Assembly: GCA_029238255.1 (NCBI GenBank)
Contig: JAQWGK010000062.1
Location: 1 to 33,769, forward strand
Direction of reading: 5' to 3'
From: Porticoccaceae bacterium
GTDB lineage: Bacteria; Pseudomonadota; Gammaproteobacteria; Pseudomonadales; Porticoccaceae
DNA: 33,769 bases
Below, in pieces: positions 1 through 7,782 of this stretch. The notes beneath the pieces are model-generated. The model made no database searches and was not told the DNA's origin. It saw only the letters and a program-made list of their open reading frames with translations. Within the stretch, counting starts at the first letter, position 1. Each line of letters begins with the position of its first letter. The position numbers and the translations under genes were made by a program.

Positions 1-311
1 TACTTGTCAGCCATCTCTAACCAATCAGCGATGGATGAATCTTTTTCTTCATCAGGGAATGAGCCGCCGCCATTGAGGACAGAGCCAATGTGATATCTTT
101 TAACTTCTGAATAAGAAATTTCCTGAATCTCAGGCTGAACCATCTGACCAACTTTTTGATCTACAGTCATCTTTTCAATAATAGCTGTAATGCGTGACTC
201 TATTGCTTCGGCAGACTCTTGAGATAAAGCCATAGACGGCAATACAAAAGAAACCAACGCAACTGATTTCACAAACAGGTTCAGTGTTTGAGACCATTTT
301 TTAACTAGCAC
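1..311 (-). CDS. Secreted GH3 beta-glucosidase/exo-beta-glucanase, N-terminal fragment
   Basis: This is the first 103 codons of a gene that runs off the left edge. The proposed start is GTG at 309-311, preceded by AAGGGG at suitable spacing; no upstream in-frame ATG fits. The product begins with a signal peptide (VLVKKW, a hydrophobic stretch, then PSMALS-QES). It continues into the opening of glycoside hydrolase family 3: MTVDQKVGQMVQPE, then a segment containing YHIGSVLNGGGSFP and ADWLEMADK. These match the N-terminus of BglX/ExoP-type enzymes, which remove glucose from beta-linked glucans in the periplasm or outside the cell. The catalytic residues lie outside the window, so substrate and activity cannot be judged here. 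It is co-directional with the two response regulators and the kinase to its right, and a TonB receptor and glucan-domain lipoprotein lie beyond, suggesting a glucan-utilisation locus. Confidence 0.85.
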   Translation of the reverse strand, partial: MLVKKWSQTLNLFVKSVALVSFVLPSMALSQESAEAIESRITAIIEKMTVDQKVGQMVQPEIQEISYSEVKRYHIGSVLNGGGSFPDEEKDSSIADWLEMADK

Positions 312-503
312 ATCTTTCCCCTTAACTTAAAAATCACAGCAATATAAAATCAACGTTGAGCATTAGCTCGGTGATAGAACAACGCTGTTATTGCCGCTTA
401 AATTGTCATCCATTTGTTTTTATTGATCTATGCTGGGCACTCAGACCCAAAATATTATTAACAATCAGTAATGGCACCATTTTTTCACGGCAGGGAGCCT
501 GTT

Positions 504-526
504 GGAAGGTCAGATGCGACCACTAG
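504..526. repeat. 23-bp repeat, copy 1, between GH3 gene and first LytTR gene
   Basis: An exact 23-bp match to 1686-1708. Its core GGTCAGATGCGACC has self-complementary ends (GGTC/GACC). Both copies lie about 30-90 bp beyond the stop codon of a LytTR response regulator gene, and weaker similarity continues on both sides. The simplest reading is that it is part of the unit copied when the regulator gene duplicated. A conserved protein-binding site is the alternative. Confidence 0.7.
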
Positions 527-558
527 TTGCTAGACTGCGGTAAAGGGGGTAACAGGGA

Positions 559-1386
559 TTACTGAAACAATTTACGGGTAGATTCGCGATGATTTCTGCT
601 TACTTTGAGAGTTTGACCGTCAGATAGATGAACAAGGCTGCCGCGCTTCTGGCTTAATGATGTTGAGACCACTCTGGTGATATTAACCACGGTGGAGCGA
701 TGGATACGAACAAATAGATTGTCATCGAGTTTCTTCTGTAGGTCGAGTAGCGTACTGCGCATAATATGGGTTTCACCAAGCGCGTGAATACACATGTAAT
801 CCCCAGCGGCATCAATCCAATCTATATCTTCGAAGGGAATAAGCTTCACTGTCCCAGAATCACGAATTAGCAATTTTCTCTTGAGTCGCTCGGGCTGCTC
901 TTCGGCAAGATTCTCTTGCCCATCACCCGAATCCACAGAACCAGATTGGTCTTTATCCAAACGAATCGCAATATCATTAATGGCACCAATCAGCGGGGCT
1001 TTTAACACCTCCTGCTGGACTCTTTTACGCTCTACAGCGCGCTGCACTGCAACTGAAATACGCTCTGGATCAAAGGGTTTAAGCAGGTAGTCAACTGCAT
1101 GCATATCGAAAGCATCAACGGCGTATTGGTTATAAGCTGTAGCAAAAATTACCATCGGCATGGCATCAGACTGCAGTGCCTTAACCACTTCAAACCCATT
1201 GACCTGGGGCATCATAATATCGAGAAAAATCAGATCCGGTGCCATAGACATTGCAGAATCTATAGCTTCGCGACCATTCTTGCACTCGCCAATAATATCA
1301 ATATCAGCTATTTCAGTGGCGATAGAACGCAACAGGTCACGGGCAAGTGGCTCGTCATCAACGAGCAGAGTTCTCAGCTTCGACAT
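559..1386 (-). CDS. LytTR-family response regulator, copy 1
   Basis: A 275-residue two-component response regulator of the AlgR/LytR class. Residues 1-120 are a receiver domain with the acidic pair D10-D11, phospho-acceptor D56 (DLIFLDIMMP), T83 and K103 (LLKPFDPE). A linker of about 45 residues follows. Residues 170-275 form a LytTR DNA-binding domain, with IDWIDAAGDYMCIHA and FVRIHRSTVVN as hallmarks. It is a close paralogue of the regulator at 1795-2610, with near-identical receivers and ends and a divergent linker (SVDSGDGQENLAEEQ here). It should be phosphorylated by the LytS-type kinase at 2659-3819 and act as a transcription factor. The nearest downstream gene on its strand is the GH3 hydrolase. 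The ribosome-binding site before the ATG is weak. Confidence 0.93.
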   Translation of the reverse strand: MSKLRTLLVDDEPLARDLLRSIATEIADIDIIGECKNGREAIDSAMSMAPDLIFLDIMMPQVNGFEVVKALQSDAMPMVIFATAYNQYAVDAFDMHAVDYLLKPFDPERISVAVQRAVERKRVQQEVLKAPLIGAINDIAIRLDKDQSGSVDSGDGQENLAEEQPERLKRKLLIRDSGTVKLIPFEDIDWIDAAGDYMCIHALGETHIMRSTLLDLQKKLDDNLFVRIHRSTVVNITRVVSTSLSQKRGSLVHLSDGQTLKVSRNHRESTRKLFQ

Positions 1387-1438
1387 AATAATGCACGGTT
1401 ATTGGTTAGTAATTATTCTCAATAAGATTCTTGTACGC

Positions 1439-1453
1439 TTGGCGTTACGCCAA
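1439..1453. promoter_or_regulatory. 15-bp perfect palindrome upstream of LytTR copy 1
   Basis: TTGGCGT and ACGCCAA flank a single central base, about 53-67 bp upstream of the ATG at 1386. Size, symmetry and position suit a dimeric repressor or activator operator. There is no direct evidence of the protein that would bind it. Confidence 0.35.
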
Positions 1454-1570
1454 TGGTCCGGAGCCACCCTCTTTGAACCAAAATTACCGCGACTTGAAAA
1501 GCAGCCCTTTAGGCTTAACTTAAATAGTGATATTGGGTAATTAGAATCTATCGGTAGTTTTTTATTCTAA

Positions 1571-1616
1571 AAAGATCGATCTTTAAATTTCGGAGTTCCT
1601 CCGAAGAACGATCTTT
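1571..1616 (-). terminator. Nested hairpin, possible terminator of LytTR copy 2
   Basis: The outer arms AAAGATCG (1571-1578) and CGATCTTT (1609-1616) enclose a perfect inner stem TTCGGAG (1589-1595) / CTCCGAA (1599-1605) with a 3-nt loop. The left outer arm is also part of a 14-bp palindrome, AAAGATCGATCTTT (1571-1584), so an alternative fold exists. Read on the minus strand, the structure is followed by CTTTTTAGAATAAAAAA, a poor U-tract. It lies about 180 bp past the regulator stop. It could be a terminator, an mRNA processing structure or an element controlling RR1. Confidence 0.4.
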
Positions 1617-1685
1617 ACTAGCAACCTAATAAGCTGCTTTGCAAACTACTTTATAGCTAAATCTTTTCACGAGAGTGGACTTGGA

Positions 1686-1708
1686 GGAAGGTCAGATGCG
1701 ACCACTAG
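1686..1708. repeat. 23-bp repeat, copy 2
   Basis: Exact match to 504-526. It sits 87 bp past the end of the second LytTR gene, echoing the position of copy 1 past the first. Confidence 0.7.
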
Positions 1709-1794
1709 CTTACAAACTGAGATTAAAGGGAAATTAGTGAGATAAATGGGAGATTAAAAATAGGAATTAAACATATTAATCGCAAAAAATAAGG

Positions 1795-2610
1795 TTACTG
1801 AAATAACTTGCGAGTAGATTCCCGATAATTTCTACTGACTTTAAGGGTTTGACCCTCAGCCAGATGGAGCAGACTTCCGCCCTTCTGGATCGATGAAATA
1901 GAGACTACCCGAGCAATATTGACCACGGTTGAACGGTGAATGCGAACAAACAATTTATCATCCAGTTTCTTTAACAATTCACGTAAGGTACTGCGCACAA
2001 TATGGGTTTCACCCAACGCGTGAACACACATATAATCACCGGCAGCATCGACCCAGTCTATATCGTCAAAAGGAATCACTTTGACCACACCAGAATCGCG
2101 AATCAACAGCTTGCGCTTCATTCCCTCAGGGAGATTTTCTTCGCTTTCAACCGGCTCTTCGGAGTTTGGCTGATCCTTATCCAGACGCACAGCTATATCG
2201 TCAATAGCGCCAATAAGAGGCGTTTTAAGACCATCTTGCTGGGATTTATGCCTTTCTACTGCGCGCTGTACAGCCCTTAAAACACGCTCTGGATCAAAGG
2301 GTTTAAGCAGGTAATCAACGGCGTGAAGATCAAAGGCATCAATGGCGTACTGATTGTAGGCCGTGGCAAAAATCACCATCGGCATAATATCCGACTGCAA
2401 CGCCTTAACCACTTCAAAACCATTGACGTTGGGCATCTGAATATCGAGAAAGATAAGGTCCGGCGCCAACAGCATAGTGGACTCTATGGCTTCGCGACCA
2501 TTTTTGCATTCGCCAATAATTTCAATATCATCAATCTGGCTGACGATAGAACGCAATAAGTTCAGCGCCAGCGACTCATCATCAACCAGCAGAGTTCTCA
2601 GTTTTGACAT
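1795..2610 (-). CDS. LytTR-family response regulator, copy 2
   Basis: A 271-residue receiver-LytTR protein. The receiver has D10-D11, phospho-acceptor D56 (FLDIQMP), T83 and K103 (LLKPFDPERV). The C-terminal LytTR domain starts near residue 166 (KRKLLIRDSGVVKVIPF). It begins 48 bp after the kinase stop codon, so the kinase and this regulator are very probably one operon and this is the primary cognate partner. The linker (NSEEPVESEENLPEG) differs from copy 1, as do a few LytTR surface positions, so DNA targets or dimer contacts may have diverged. The ATG has only a weak Shine-Dalgarno, consistent with coupling to kinase translation. Confidence 0.94.
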   Translation of the reverse strand: MSKLRTLLVDDESLALNLLRSIVSQIDDIEIIGECKNGREAIESTMLLAPDLIFLDIQMPNVNGFEVVKALQSDIMPMVIFATAYNQYAIDAFDLHAVDYLLKPFDPERVLRAVQRAVERHKSQQDGLKTPLIGAIDDIAVRLDKDQPNSEEPVESEENLPEGMKRKLLIRDSGVVKVIPFDDIDWVDAAGDYMCVHALGETHIVRSTLRELLKKLDDKLFVRIHRSTVVNIARVVSISSIQKGGSLLHLAEGQTLKVSRNYRESTRKLFQ

Positions 2611-2658
2611 AACAGTCCATGGTTATTATTAAATATTTCTGATCTATTCATTACAGCC

Positions 2659-3819
2659 TTATTCACTATAGCCCTGCTGCGCCCGACTTTCAGCGGATTG
2701 TTTTTCCAAAGGCAGGCGAATAAATATCTTCAAGCCGCCCAAATCGCTAGTGCCTAATTGAAAAACATAGCGATCACCATAAAAAGTATCCAGTCGATCA
2801 ATGGTATTTTTCAAGCCAATACCAACACCAGCGGCCTTGTCGTTCTTCGACATCAATACCCCAGGGCCGGTGTCACTGACTTCAACCATAAGATAATCGC
2901 CATCAAGTTTTGCCAGAATACCAATTTCACCGCCATTTTCCATAGGCGCAATTGCGTATTTAATCGCATTCTCGACTAATGGCTGTAAAAGCAGACTGGG
3001 CACCTTTACCTCGTTTGCCGCTTCATCAATATCAAAATTTAGCTGCAGACGCTCACCAAATCGGGTCTGTTCAATATTCAGGTAGAGGCGCAGAGCGGCT
3101 AATTCTTCGGCGAGACTGACTCGCTGAATAGGATCACTCTCCAGAGAATAACGCAGGAAGTTGCTCAATTGAACAATCATAGTATTGGCGTTATCCGAAT
3201 GTTTTCCCTGTACCAATGAGGCAATGGCATTGAGGGTATTAAACAGAAAGTGCGGATTGAGCTGATAGCGCAACATCTTTAGCTGCGCCTCATGGGCTAT
3301 GGTCTCTGCCCTGCTGCGCTTAAGCTGTTCCTCTTTATTTTCGGCCTCAATGGTCAGCAGTGTTGCGTGCTCACTTTGCAGCAGTTGGTAATACTTAATA
3401 CCATGATAGAAGGCTGCCCAACACAGAAAGATAATGATCGAGGCAAATAACCAGCCACCAAAATCGCTCCATACTTCGGTCTCACCGGTCATCCACATAA
3501 ATACCGCGACCCGCATCACCGACCATATAACAGAGCAGATCAGTACTGCAGCCAGCGAGAGAAATAAACGCGGGAAAGGATTTTTATTCCACACCCGGTG
3601 AAATACAGGTCGCAGAGGCCAGGAGACAATAATACCAATCAGTGACTGAATCACTGTATGGGCAATATAGTCAAAGCTCTGCTGGTTGTACCACAGGGTT
3701 AAACTAAAATAAGTTATCAGCGAGAGACTAAACCAACCCACAAACTGCAACAGCAAGAACTGCATATCATTGTCTTGATACAACTTGGTTAGCGGGGCCG
3801 ATACTTTAGTTTTATTCAT
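2659..3819 (-). CDS. LytS/AlgZ-type membrane sensor histidine kinase
   Basis: A 386-residue kinase. Four hydrophobic segments (about residues 21-42, 51-70, 83-110, 119-140) form the membrane sensor, with very short loops and no periplasmic domain. A helical, charged segment (145-182) leads to the His-kinase core: QLNPHFLFNTLNAI with H190 as phospho-acceptor. The ATPase follows: N-box LLLQPLVENAIKYA (277-289), DTGPG (316-320) and GVGIGLKN (331-338). This is the His_kinase (PF06580) plus HATPase arrangement that pairs with LytTR regulators, and two such regulators follow on the same strand. With no extracytoplasmic sensor domain, the signal is probably sensed in the membrane or relayed by a partner. 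Confidence 0.93.
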   Translation of the reverse strand: MNKTKVSAPLTKLYQDNDMQFLLLQFVGWFSLSLITYFSLTLWYNQQSFDYIAHTVIQSLIGIIVSWPLRPVFHRVWNKNPFPRLFLSLAAVLICSVIWSVMRVAVFMWMTGETEVWSDFGGWLFASIIIFLCWAAFYHGIKYYQLLQSEHATLLTIEAENKEEQLKRSRAETIAHEAQLKMLRYQLNPHFLFNTLNAIASLVQGKHSDNANTMIVQLSNFLRYSLESDPIQRVSLAEELAALRLYLNIEQTRFGERLQLNFDIDEAANEVKVPSLLLQPLVENAIKYAIAPMENGGEIGILAKLDGDYLMVEVSDTGPGVLMSKNDKAAGVGIGLKNTIDRLDTFYGDRYVFQLGTSDLGGLKIFIRLPLEKQSAESRAQQGYSE

Positions 3820-4067
3820 AGGATTTTATAGTTGGCTTTGAGTTCAGTGCTGTTTATTGGGTGCTTTACGAGGGATCGACGGCAGTATAACAGCAAGGTT
3901 TCTCGAGGAAACCCCTTAGATAAATACCAGAGCGGGTTAAACCATTAATCTCACAACCTATAACAAGGGGAGTAAGGCAGTTATTTATTGATAGAATTTT
4001 GTTGTTTAATACTGAATACTTCCCACACAACAACCCAATAGCAGCAATCAAAGCATCTATTATCTCT

Positions 4068-4700
4068 ATGAAAAAACCACAGCCATTAGATAAACATTTA
4101 ATTTCCTTTATGGGAATAAATGCACTGCGCTCTAGCCATCCCGGGGTACGACAGTTAAAACGCCAGCAACAGGGCCACAGTGCCCATGGCAATAAAGTCT
4201 GGCGTTCAAGCTTTGTACTGATGGATTATCTCAGCAGCTGGGAAATTCCCGAGCGAGCTAAGGTATTGGATATAGGCTGTGGATGGGGTCTGGCGGGGAT
4301 TTATCTGGCAAAAAACTATCAGGCTCAGGTCACCGGTCTGGATATAGATGAAAAGGTACAGCCCTATCTCAACTTACAGGCTGAGATTAATCACTGTTTC
4401 ATTGAATTTACCGCTCGCAGTTTTCAATCTCTACAAAAAAGTGAATTGGCGAACTATCATACGCTGATGGGTACCGATATCTGTTTTTGGGATGAAATGA
4501 CCTCCCCCCTTTTTGACCTAATTGCTCTGGCACGCAGTGCCGGAACCGAGCAGATATTAATTGCCGATCCGGGCAGACCGCCATTTTGGGATTTAGCTGA
4601 ACGCTGTGTTGCTGAGCTTGGGGCGGAAATTATTACCCGCAGGATCTATGAGCCGTGGAAAACTGAAAAGTTTATTCTGGCAATCGGCGGTCGCGACTAA
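4068..4700 (+). CDS. Class I SAM-dependent methyltransferase
   Basis: The ATG at 4068 gives 210 residues. The frame is open from a TTG at 3999, but the extra N-terminus looks non-conserved, and neither start has a clear ribosome-binding site. Motif I is LDIGCGWGLAGIYLAKNY, followed by an acidic SAM-ribose position in VTGLDIDEKVQPYL. Later come GTDICFWDEM and a C-terminal ADPGRPPFWDLAE strand. The pattern recalls small protein or amine methyltransferases of the METTL/ETFB-lysine type, but the substrate cannot be read from sequence. It is the only plus-strand gene among minus-strand sugar-locus genes and may be unrelated to them. Confidence 0.75.
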   Translation: MKKPQPLDKHLISFMGINALRSSHPGVRQLKRQQQGHSAHGNKVWRSSFVLMDYLSSWEIPERAKVLDIGCGWGLAGIYLAKNYQAQVTGLDIDEKVQPYLNLQAEINHCFIEFTARSFQSLQKSELANYHTLMGTDICFWDEMTSPLFDLIALARSAGTEQILIADPGRPPFWDLAERCVAELGAEIITRRIYEPWKTEKFILAIGGRD

Positions 4701-4744
4701 CCACCACTCTGCTCCCTTCTATCTATCGCCTTTTTACAGGCAAA

Positions 4745-4774
4745 AAAAATGCCCTTTTTACAAAGGGCATTTTT
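4745..4774. terminator. Bidirectional rho-independent terminator
   Basis: AAAAATGCCCTTT (4745-4757) and AAAGGGCATTTTT (4762-4774) form a perfect 13-bp stem with a TTAC loop, flanked by A-runs on the left and T-runs on the right. It can stop both the methyltransferase (plus) and TonB receptor (minus) transcripts, which converge here. Confidence 0.9.
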
Positions 4775-4812
4775 CGTTTTACCTACACTGCTTTCATAAT
4801 ACTTTTTGTAAC

Positions 4813-7698
4813 TTAGAACGCCATGTTGAACTTCAAGCCGTAGTGACGTGGCTTGTAGAACGAACCGCGCATAAAGCCAGGACCACGATCGGCCCAGTTA
4901 CGAACAAGTTCGTTGCTTACGTTGCGTACATAGGCTTCAAACGCCCAGCGGTCTTCTTCATTGATCAGACGCAGAGCGAAGCTGCCAGTAGCAACTGCTG
5001 CTTGACCCGAGTGCAGAGCACCCTCATCGAAGTTACCCTTGTCAAAGAACATTTCATCAGTCCAGTTAACCGAGATATAGGGGCTTAGACGCAGACCATT
5101 GCTCAGGAACCAGTTGTGCTCGTAGTTAACAGTAGCTGAGTACTTTGGAGACCATGGCATAGCATTGCCTACAAAGCTGGTCCAACGACCCTCATCACCA
5201 TTAGCGTTAACGGTTCTTTCAGGACAGTTAGTCAGACCCAGAAGTGCTCTCTCAAGACAGTACCAACCGTCCTGTACATCTTCGAGATCACGGATTTCAG
5301 AATCCAACCATGCAACCCAACCAGTAACTCGGCCACCGTAGTAAGGGGCCCAATCAAATTCAATCTCAGCACCGATGTTACGGGTCTTACCAATATTCTG
5401 AGTAATCAGAGTACCGATATCACGACCTACAACAACACACTGAACGGGGTCTGGTGCTTCTTCGCCTTCAGCAAGCTCAACGACTTCCTGATTTGAACAG
5501 TCAACCTGACGGTTTTCAGTATCGATATAAGTGTCAGGAACTGCGATCTCTTCGCCACTGAAGCCAACGATTGCATAGAAAGTATCCTGCAGGTTGGTGT
5601 TATCCAGCATAAAGATGTTACCCAGAATATTCAGGCGACCGTCGAGCCAAGTGCTCTTGATACCCAGTTCATAAGTAATGTTTTCTTCTGGATCGTAGTC
5701 GAAAGTATCAACGATATTACAGTCACAGATATCAACGGCGTCGCCGAAACCACCGGACTTGTAGCCAGTACCGATTGAGCCGTAGACAAAGATGTCGTCA
5801 CTTACCAGATAGTCGAAACCAACTTTCCAGGTAACCTTGCTCCAATCACCTTTGTGGCTGTTATCTGAATACTGCAGACGCTCAAGGAAACCATCGCCCA
5901 GAGTACCCATATCAGTAGTCAAAACGTCCGACTGATAGAGATCAGCGGCGGAAGTCTGGATACCGAATTTTGTCCATGCTTCATAATCAAATGAAGGGCC
6001 ACTTACGCCGGGAACAAAAGCGGGATCGTAGAGACCGATATTTGGCTGACGGTAGCCAGCAGTGATGTAGTTTCTACCACCAATATCTTCTTTGGCATCA
6101 TAGGTATAGCGAGCGCCGAATGTAGTATTAAGCTTTTCGTTGACCTTGTAATCAAACTGGGCAAATACCGCAGCTGACTCAACAATACGCTCAGGCTGAA
6201 CAAATGACTGAGCCAGTGGCAAGACGATGCCACAACAGAAAGCGTCTTCAACATCAAAACGGATTTCGTTGTTTTCCTGCATCATAAACAGGCCAGTGAT
6301 CCACTGTAAGTCAGAATCAGAAGTCGACTTCAGCTGCAATTCTGCAACCACAGATCGGTAGTCTGAGTAGTTAGTCGTCAACGAAAGATCGTTAAATGGC
6401 TGCATAGCATTATCTTCGTAGCCCAGAGACTGAAGCAATGCCAGGTCGTTTACCAGGTTTGGACATTCAACCATAGTACCGTTACCGCCTTCACAACCTA
6501 CTGGAGCTGCACCAGCTGACCACCAGGTACGCATAAGGCCGTAAGCTGGGTGATCTGGATCAGCGTATACAACAGACGCATCGTGCTCCTGTGAACGCTG
6601 CTGACGAGAGAATCCAAGACGACCTTCAAAGAGAACATCTTCGTTAATATCCCAAGTCAGGACACCACGAATACCAACCATGTTCATATCCATCTTGCCG
6701 GGAACGTTTACATTAACGTCCCACTGATCGTGGTCACATTCAAAGAAGGTACCCTCAGCTTTAGCACAGTCCTTTAGACCGAGCGTGCCAGGTGAGTTAT
6801 CTTGAAAGTAGTCTGCAACCAGATCGAGGCTGATATCGTTATTTGGCTCGAAGCGCATACCCAGACGGGCACCTTTACGATCGACAGAACCATAGGATTC
6901 GCTTGCACTGAAAGGCAGAGGATTGCCATCAGCATCCTTTTTCAGACGACGCTGGTCAACATTGGGAATACCATCAGCGGCGATATCGCCGGAACCAATA
7001 GTTCCATCACCATTGACGTCCCATTCGAGGTCGAATGTGTCTGGCATCTGGTTGTACCAGCTGTCAGCCTGATCGACAAAGAAGCTAGCGCGCATGGCGA
7101 TTTCATTGTTAATTGGCTGGTTAAACCAACCTTTAACCGCTTGCTGGTTGTACTTGCCAATCTCAACTTCGATCTTACCTTCCTGCTGATCAAAGTTAGG
7201 ACGAGCACTGATTACGTTAACGCTACCAGCAGTCGAGTTACGACCAAACAGTGTGCCCTGTGGGCCACGGCTGATTTCTACACGCTCTACGTCATACATA
7301 AGAGCCAGACCAGCCTGTGGGCGTGGTGAGTAGAGTCCGTCAAAGTGCATAGCAACCGTAGGGTCACCAATTTCAGTGAAGTTGTTCGAAGACAGACCAC
7401 GAACGACTACCTGAACACCGGAGTCACTAGGTGACAGTGCGATTTGCATATTTGGAACCATATCACCGATATCAAGCAGGTTTTTAACACCGGCATCATC
7501 GATTGCTTCCTGTGAGAATGCAGATACAGCGATCGCTGTCTCCATCAGTGATGTCTCACGTTTTGTTGCTGTAACAATAACCTCGTCAAGCGCTTCAGCG
7601 GCCCGCTCCTCTTGCGCAGAAACGTAGCCGGATGTAAGACCCGACAACGCGACTGAAAGCGCGAGAGTTGACCGAGAAATATTTTTAAATTTATACAT
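4813..7698 (-). CDS. TonB-dependent outer-membrane receptor
   Basis: A 961-residue receptor. A signal peptide ends near VSAQ (residues 26-29). A TonB-box-like LDEVIVTATKRETSL (37-51) follows, then a plug domain with VERVEISRGPQGTLFGRNS (137-155). The remainder is a 22-strand beta-barrel rich in aromatic/Asp/Asn strands and ends in a terminal Phe. Such proteins import ligands such as oligosaccharides, siderophores or cofactors using TonB energy. There is no ferric-siderophore gene nearby; the linked GH3 enzyme and glucan-domain lipoprotein point to oligosaccharides. An insert at residues 227-238 (DVNGDGTIGSGD) is a canonical EF-hand/dockerin calcium loop. It follows the repeat lipoprotein on the same strand with a 114-bp gap containing a hairpin. 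Confidence 0.92.
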   Translation of the reverse strand: MYKFKNISRSTLALSVALSGLTSGYVSAQEERAAEALDEVIVTATKRETSLMETAIAVSAFSQEAIDDAGVKNLLDIGDMVPNMQIALSPSDSGVQVVVRGLSSNNFTEIGDPTVAMHFDGLYSPRPQAGLALMYDVERVEISRGPQGTLFGRNSTAGSVNVISARPNFDQQEGKIEVEIGKYNQQAVKGWFNQPINNEIAMRASFFVDQADSWYNQMPDTFDLEWDVNGDGTIGSGDIAADGIPNVDQRRLKKDADGNPLPFSASESYGSVDRKGARLGMRFEPNNDISLDLVADYFQDNSPGTLGLKDCAKAEGTFFECDHDQWDVNVNVPGKMDMNMVGIRGVLTWDINEDVLFEGRLGFSRQQRSQEHDASVVYADPDHPAYGLMRTWWSAGAAPVGCEGGNGTMVECPNLVNDLALLQSLGYEDNAMQPFNDLSLTTNYSDYRSVVAELQLKSTSDSDLQWITGLFMMQENNEIRFDVEDAFCCGIVLPLAQSFVQPERIVESAAVFAQFDYKVNEKLNTTFGARYTYDAKEDIGGRNYITAGYRQPNIGLYDPAFVPGVSGPSFDYEAWTKFGIQTSAADLYQSDVLTTDMGTLGDGFLERLQYSDNSHKGDWSKVTWKVGFDYLVSDDIFVYGSIGTGYKSGGFGDAVDICDCNIVDTFDYDPEENITYELGIKSTWLDGRLNILGNIFMLDNTNLQDTFYAIVGFSGEEIAVPDTYIDTENRQVDCSNQEVVELAEGEEAPDPVQCVVVGRDIGTLITQNIGKTRNIGAEIEFDWAPYYGGRVTGWVAWLDSEIRDLEDVQDGWYCLERALLGLTNCPERTVNANGDEGRWTSFVGNAMPWSPKYSATVNYEHNWFLSNGLRLSPYISVNWTDEMFFDKGNFDEGALHSGQAAVATGSFALRLINEEDRWAFEAYVRNVSNELVRNWADRGPGFMRGSFYKPRHYGLKFNMAF

Positions 7699-7746
7699 TG
7701 TTATCTCTTCCCCGTAGCTAAACTAATAATTTAATCTTTTTTTATA

Positions 7747-7782
7747 ATTTCACCCGATCGCTATAAGAGCGTCGGGTGAAAT
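7747..7782 (-). other. Strong hairpin between lipoprotein and receptor genes
   Basis: ATTTCACCCGA (7747-7757) pairs with TCGGGTGAAAT (7772-7782), with an inner CGCT/AGCG stem and an ATAAG loop. Neither side has a U-tract in the correct direction: minus-strand reading is followed by TATAAAAAAAG. It may therefore be an mRNA-stabilising or processing structure rather than an efficient terminator, adjusting lipoprotein versus receptor expression. Confidence 0.6.

Larger units (their letters stand above)
1387..1794. other. 408-bp intergenic region between the two regulator genes
   Basis: No credible coding frame. It holds the second 23-bp repeat (1686-1708), a long hairpin (1571-1616) and a short palindrome (1439-1453, TTGGCGT-T-ACGCCAA). 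The rest is AT-rich. It must contain the RR2 mRNA end and possibly a separate promoter for RR1. Confidence 0.7.

Noticed and set aside
381-389. LytTR site upstream of GH3 (AACGCTGTT paired with 352-360)
   Set aside because: The spacing (29 bp) and the GCT core do not fit the LytTR pattern.
1099-1540. Plus-strand frames opposite the first LytTR gene
   Set aside because: They overlap a clear receiver domain on the other strand and carry no recognisable features.
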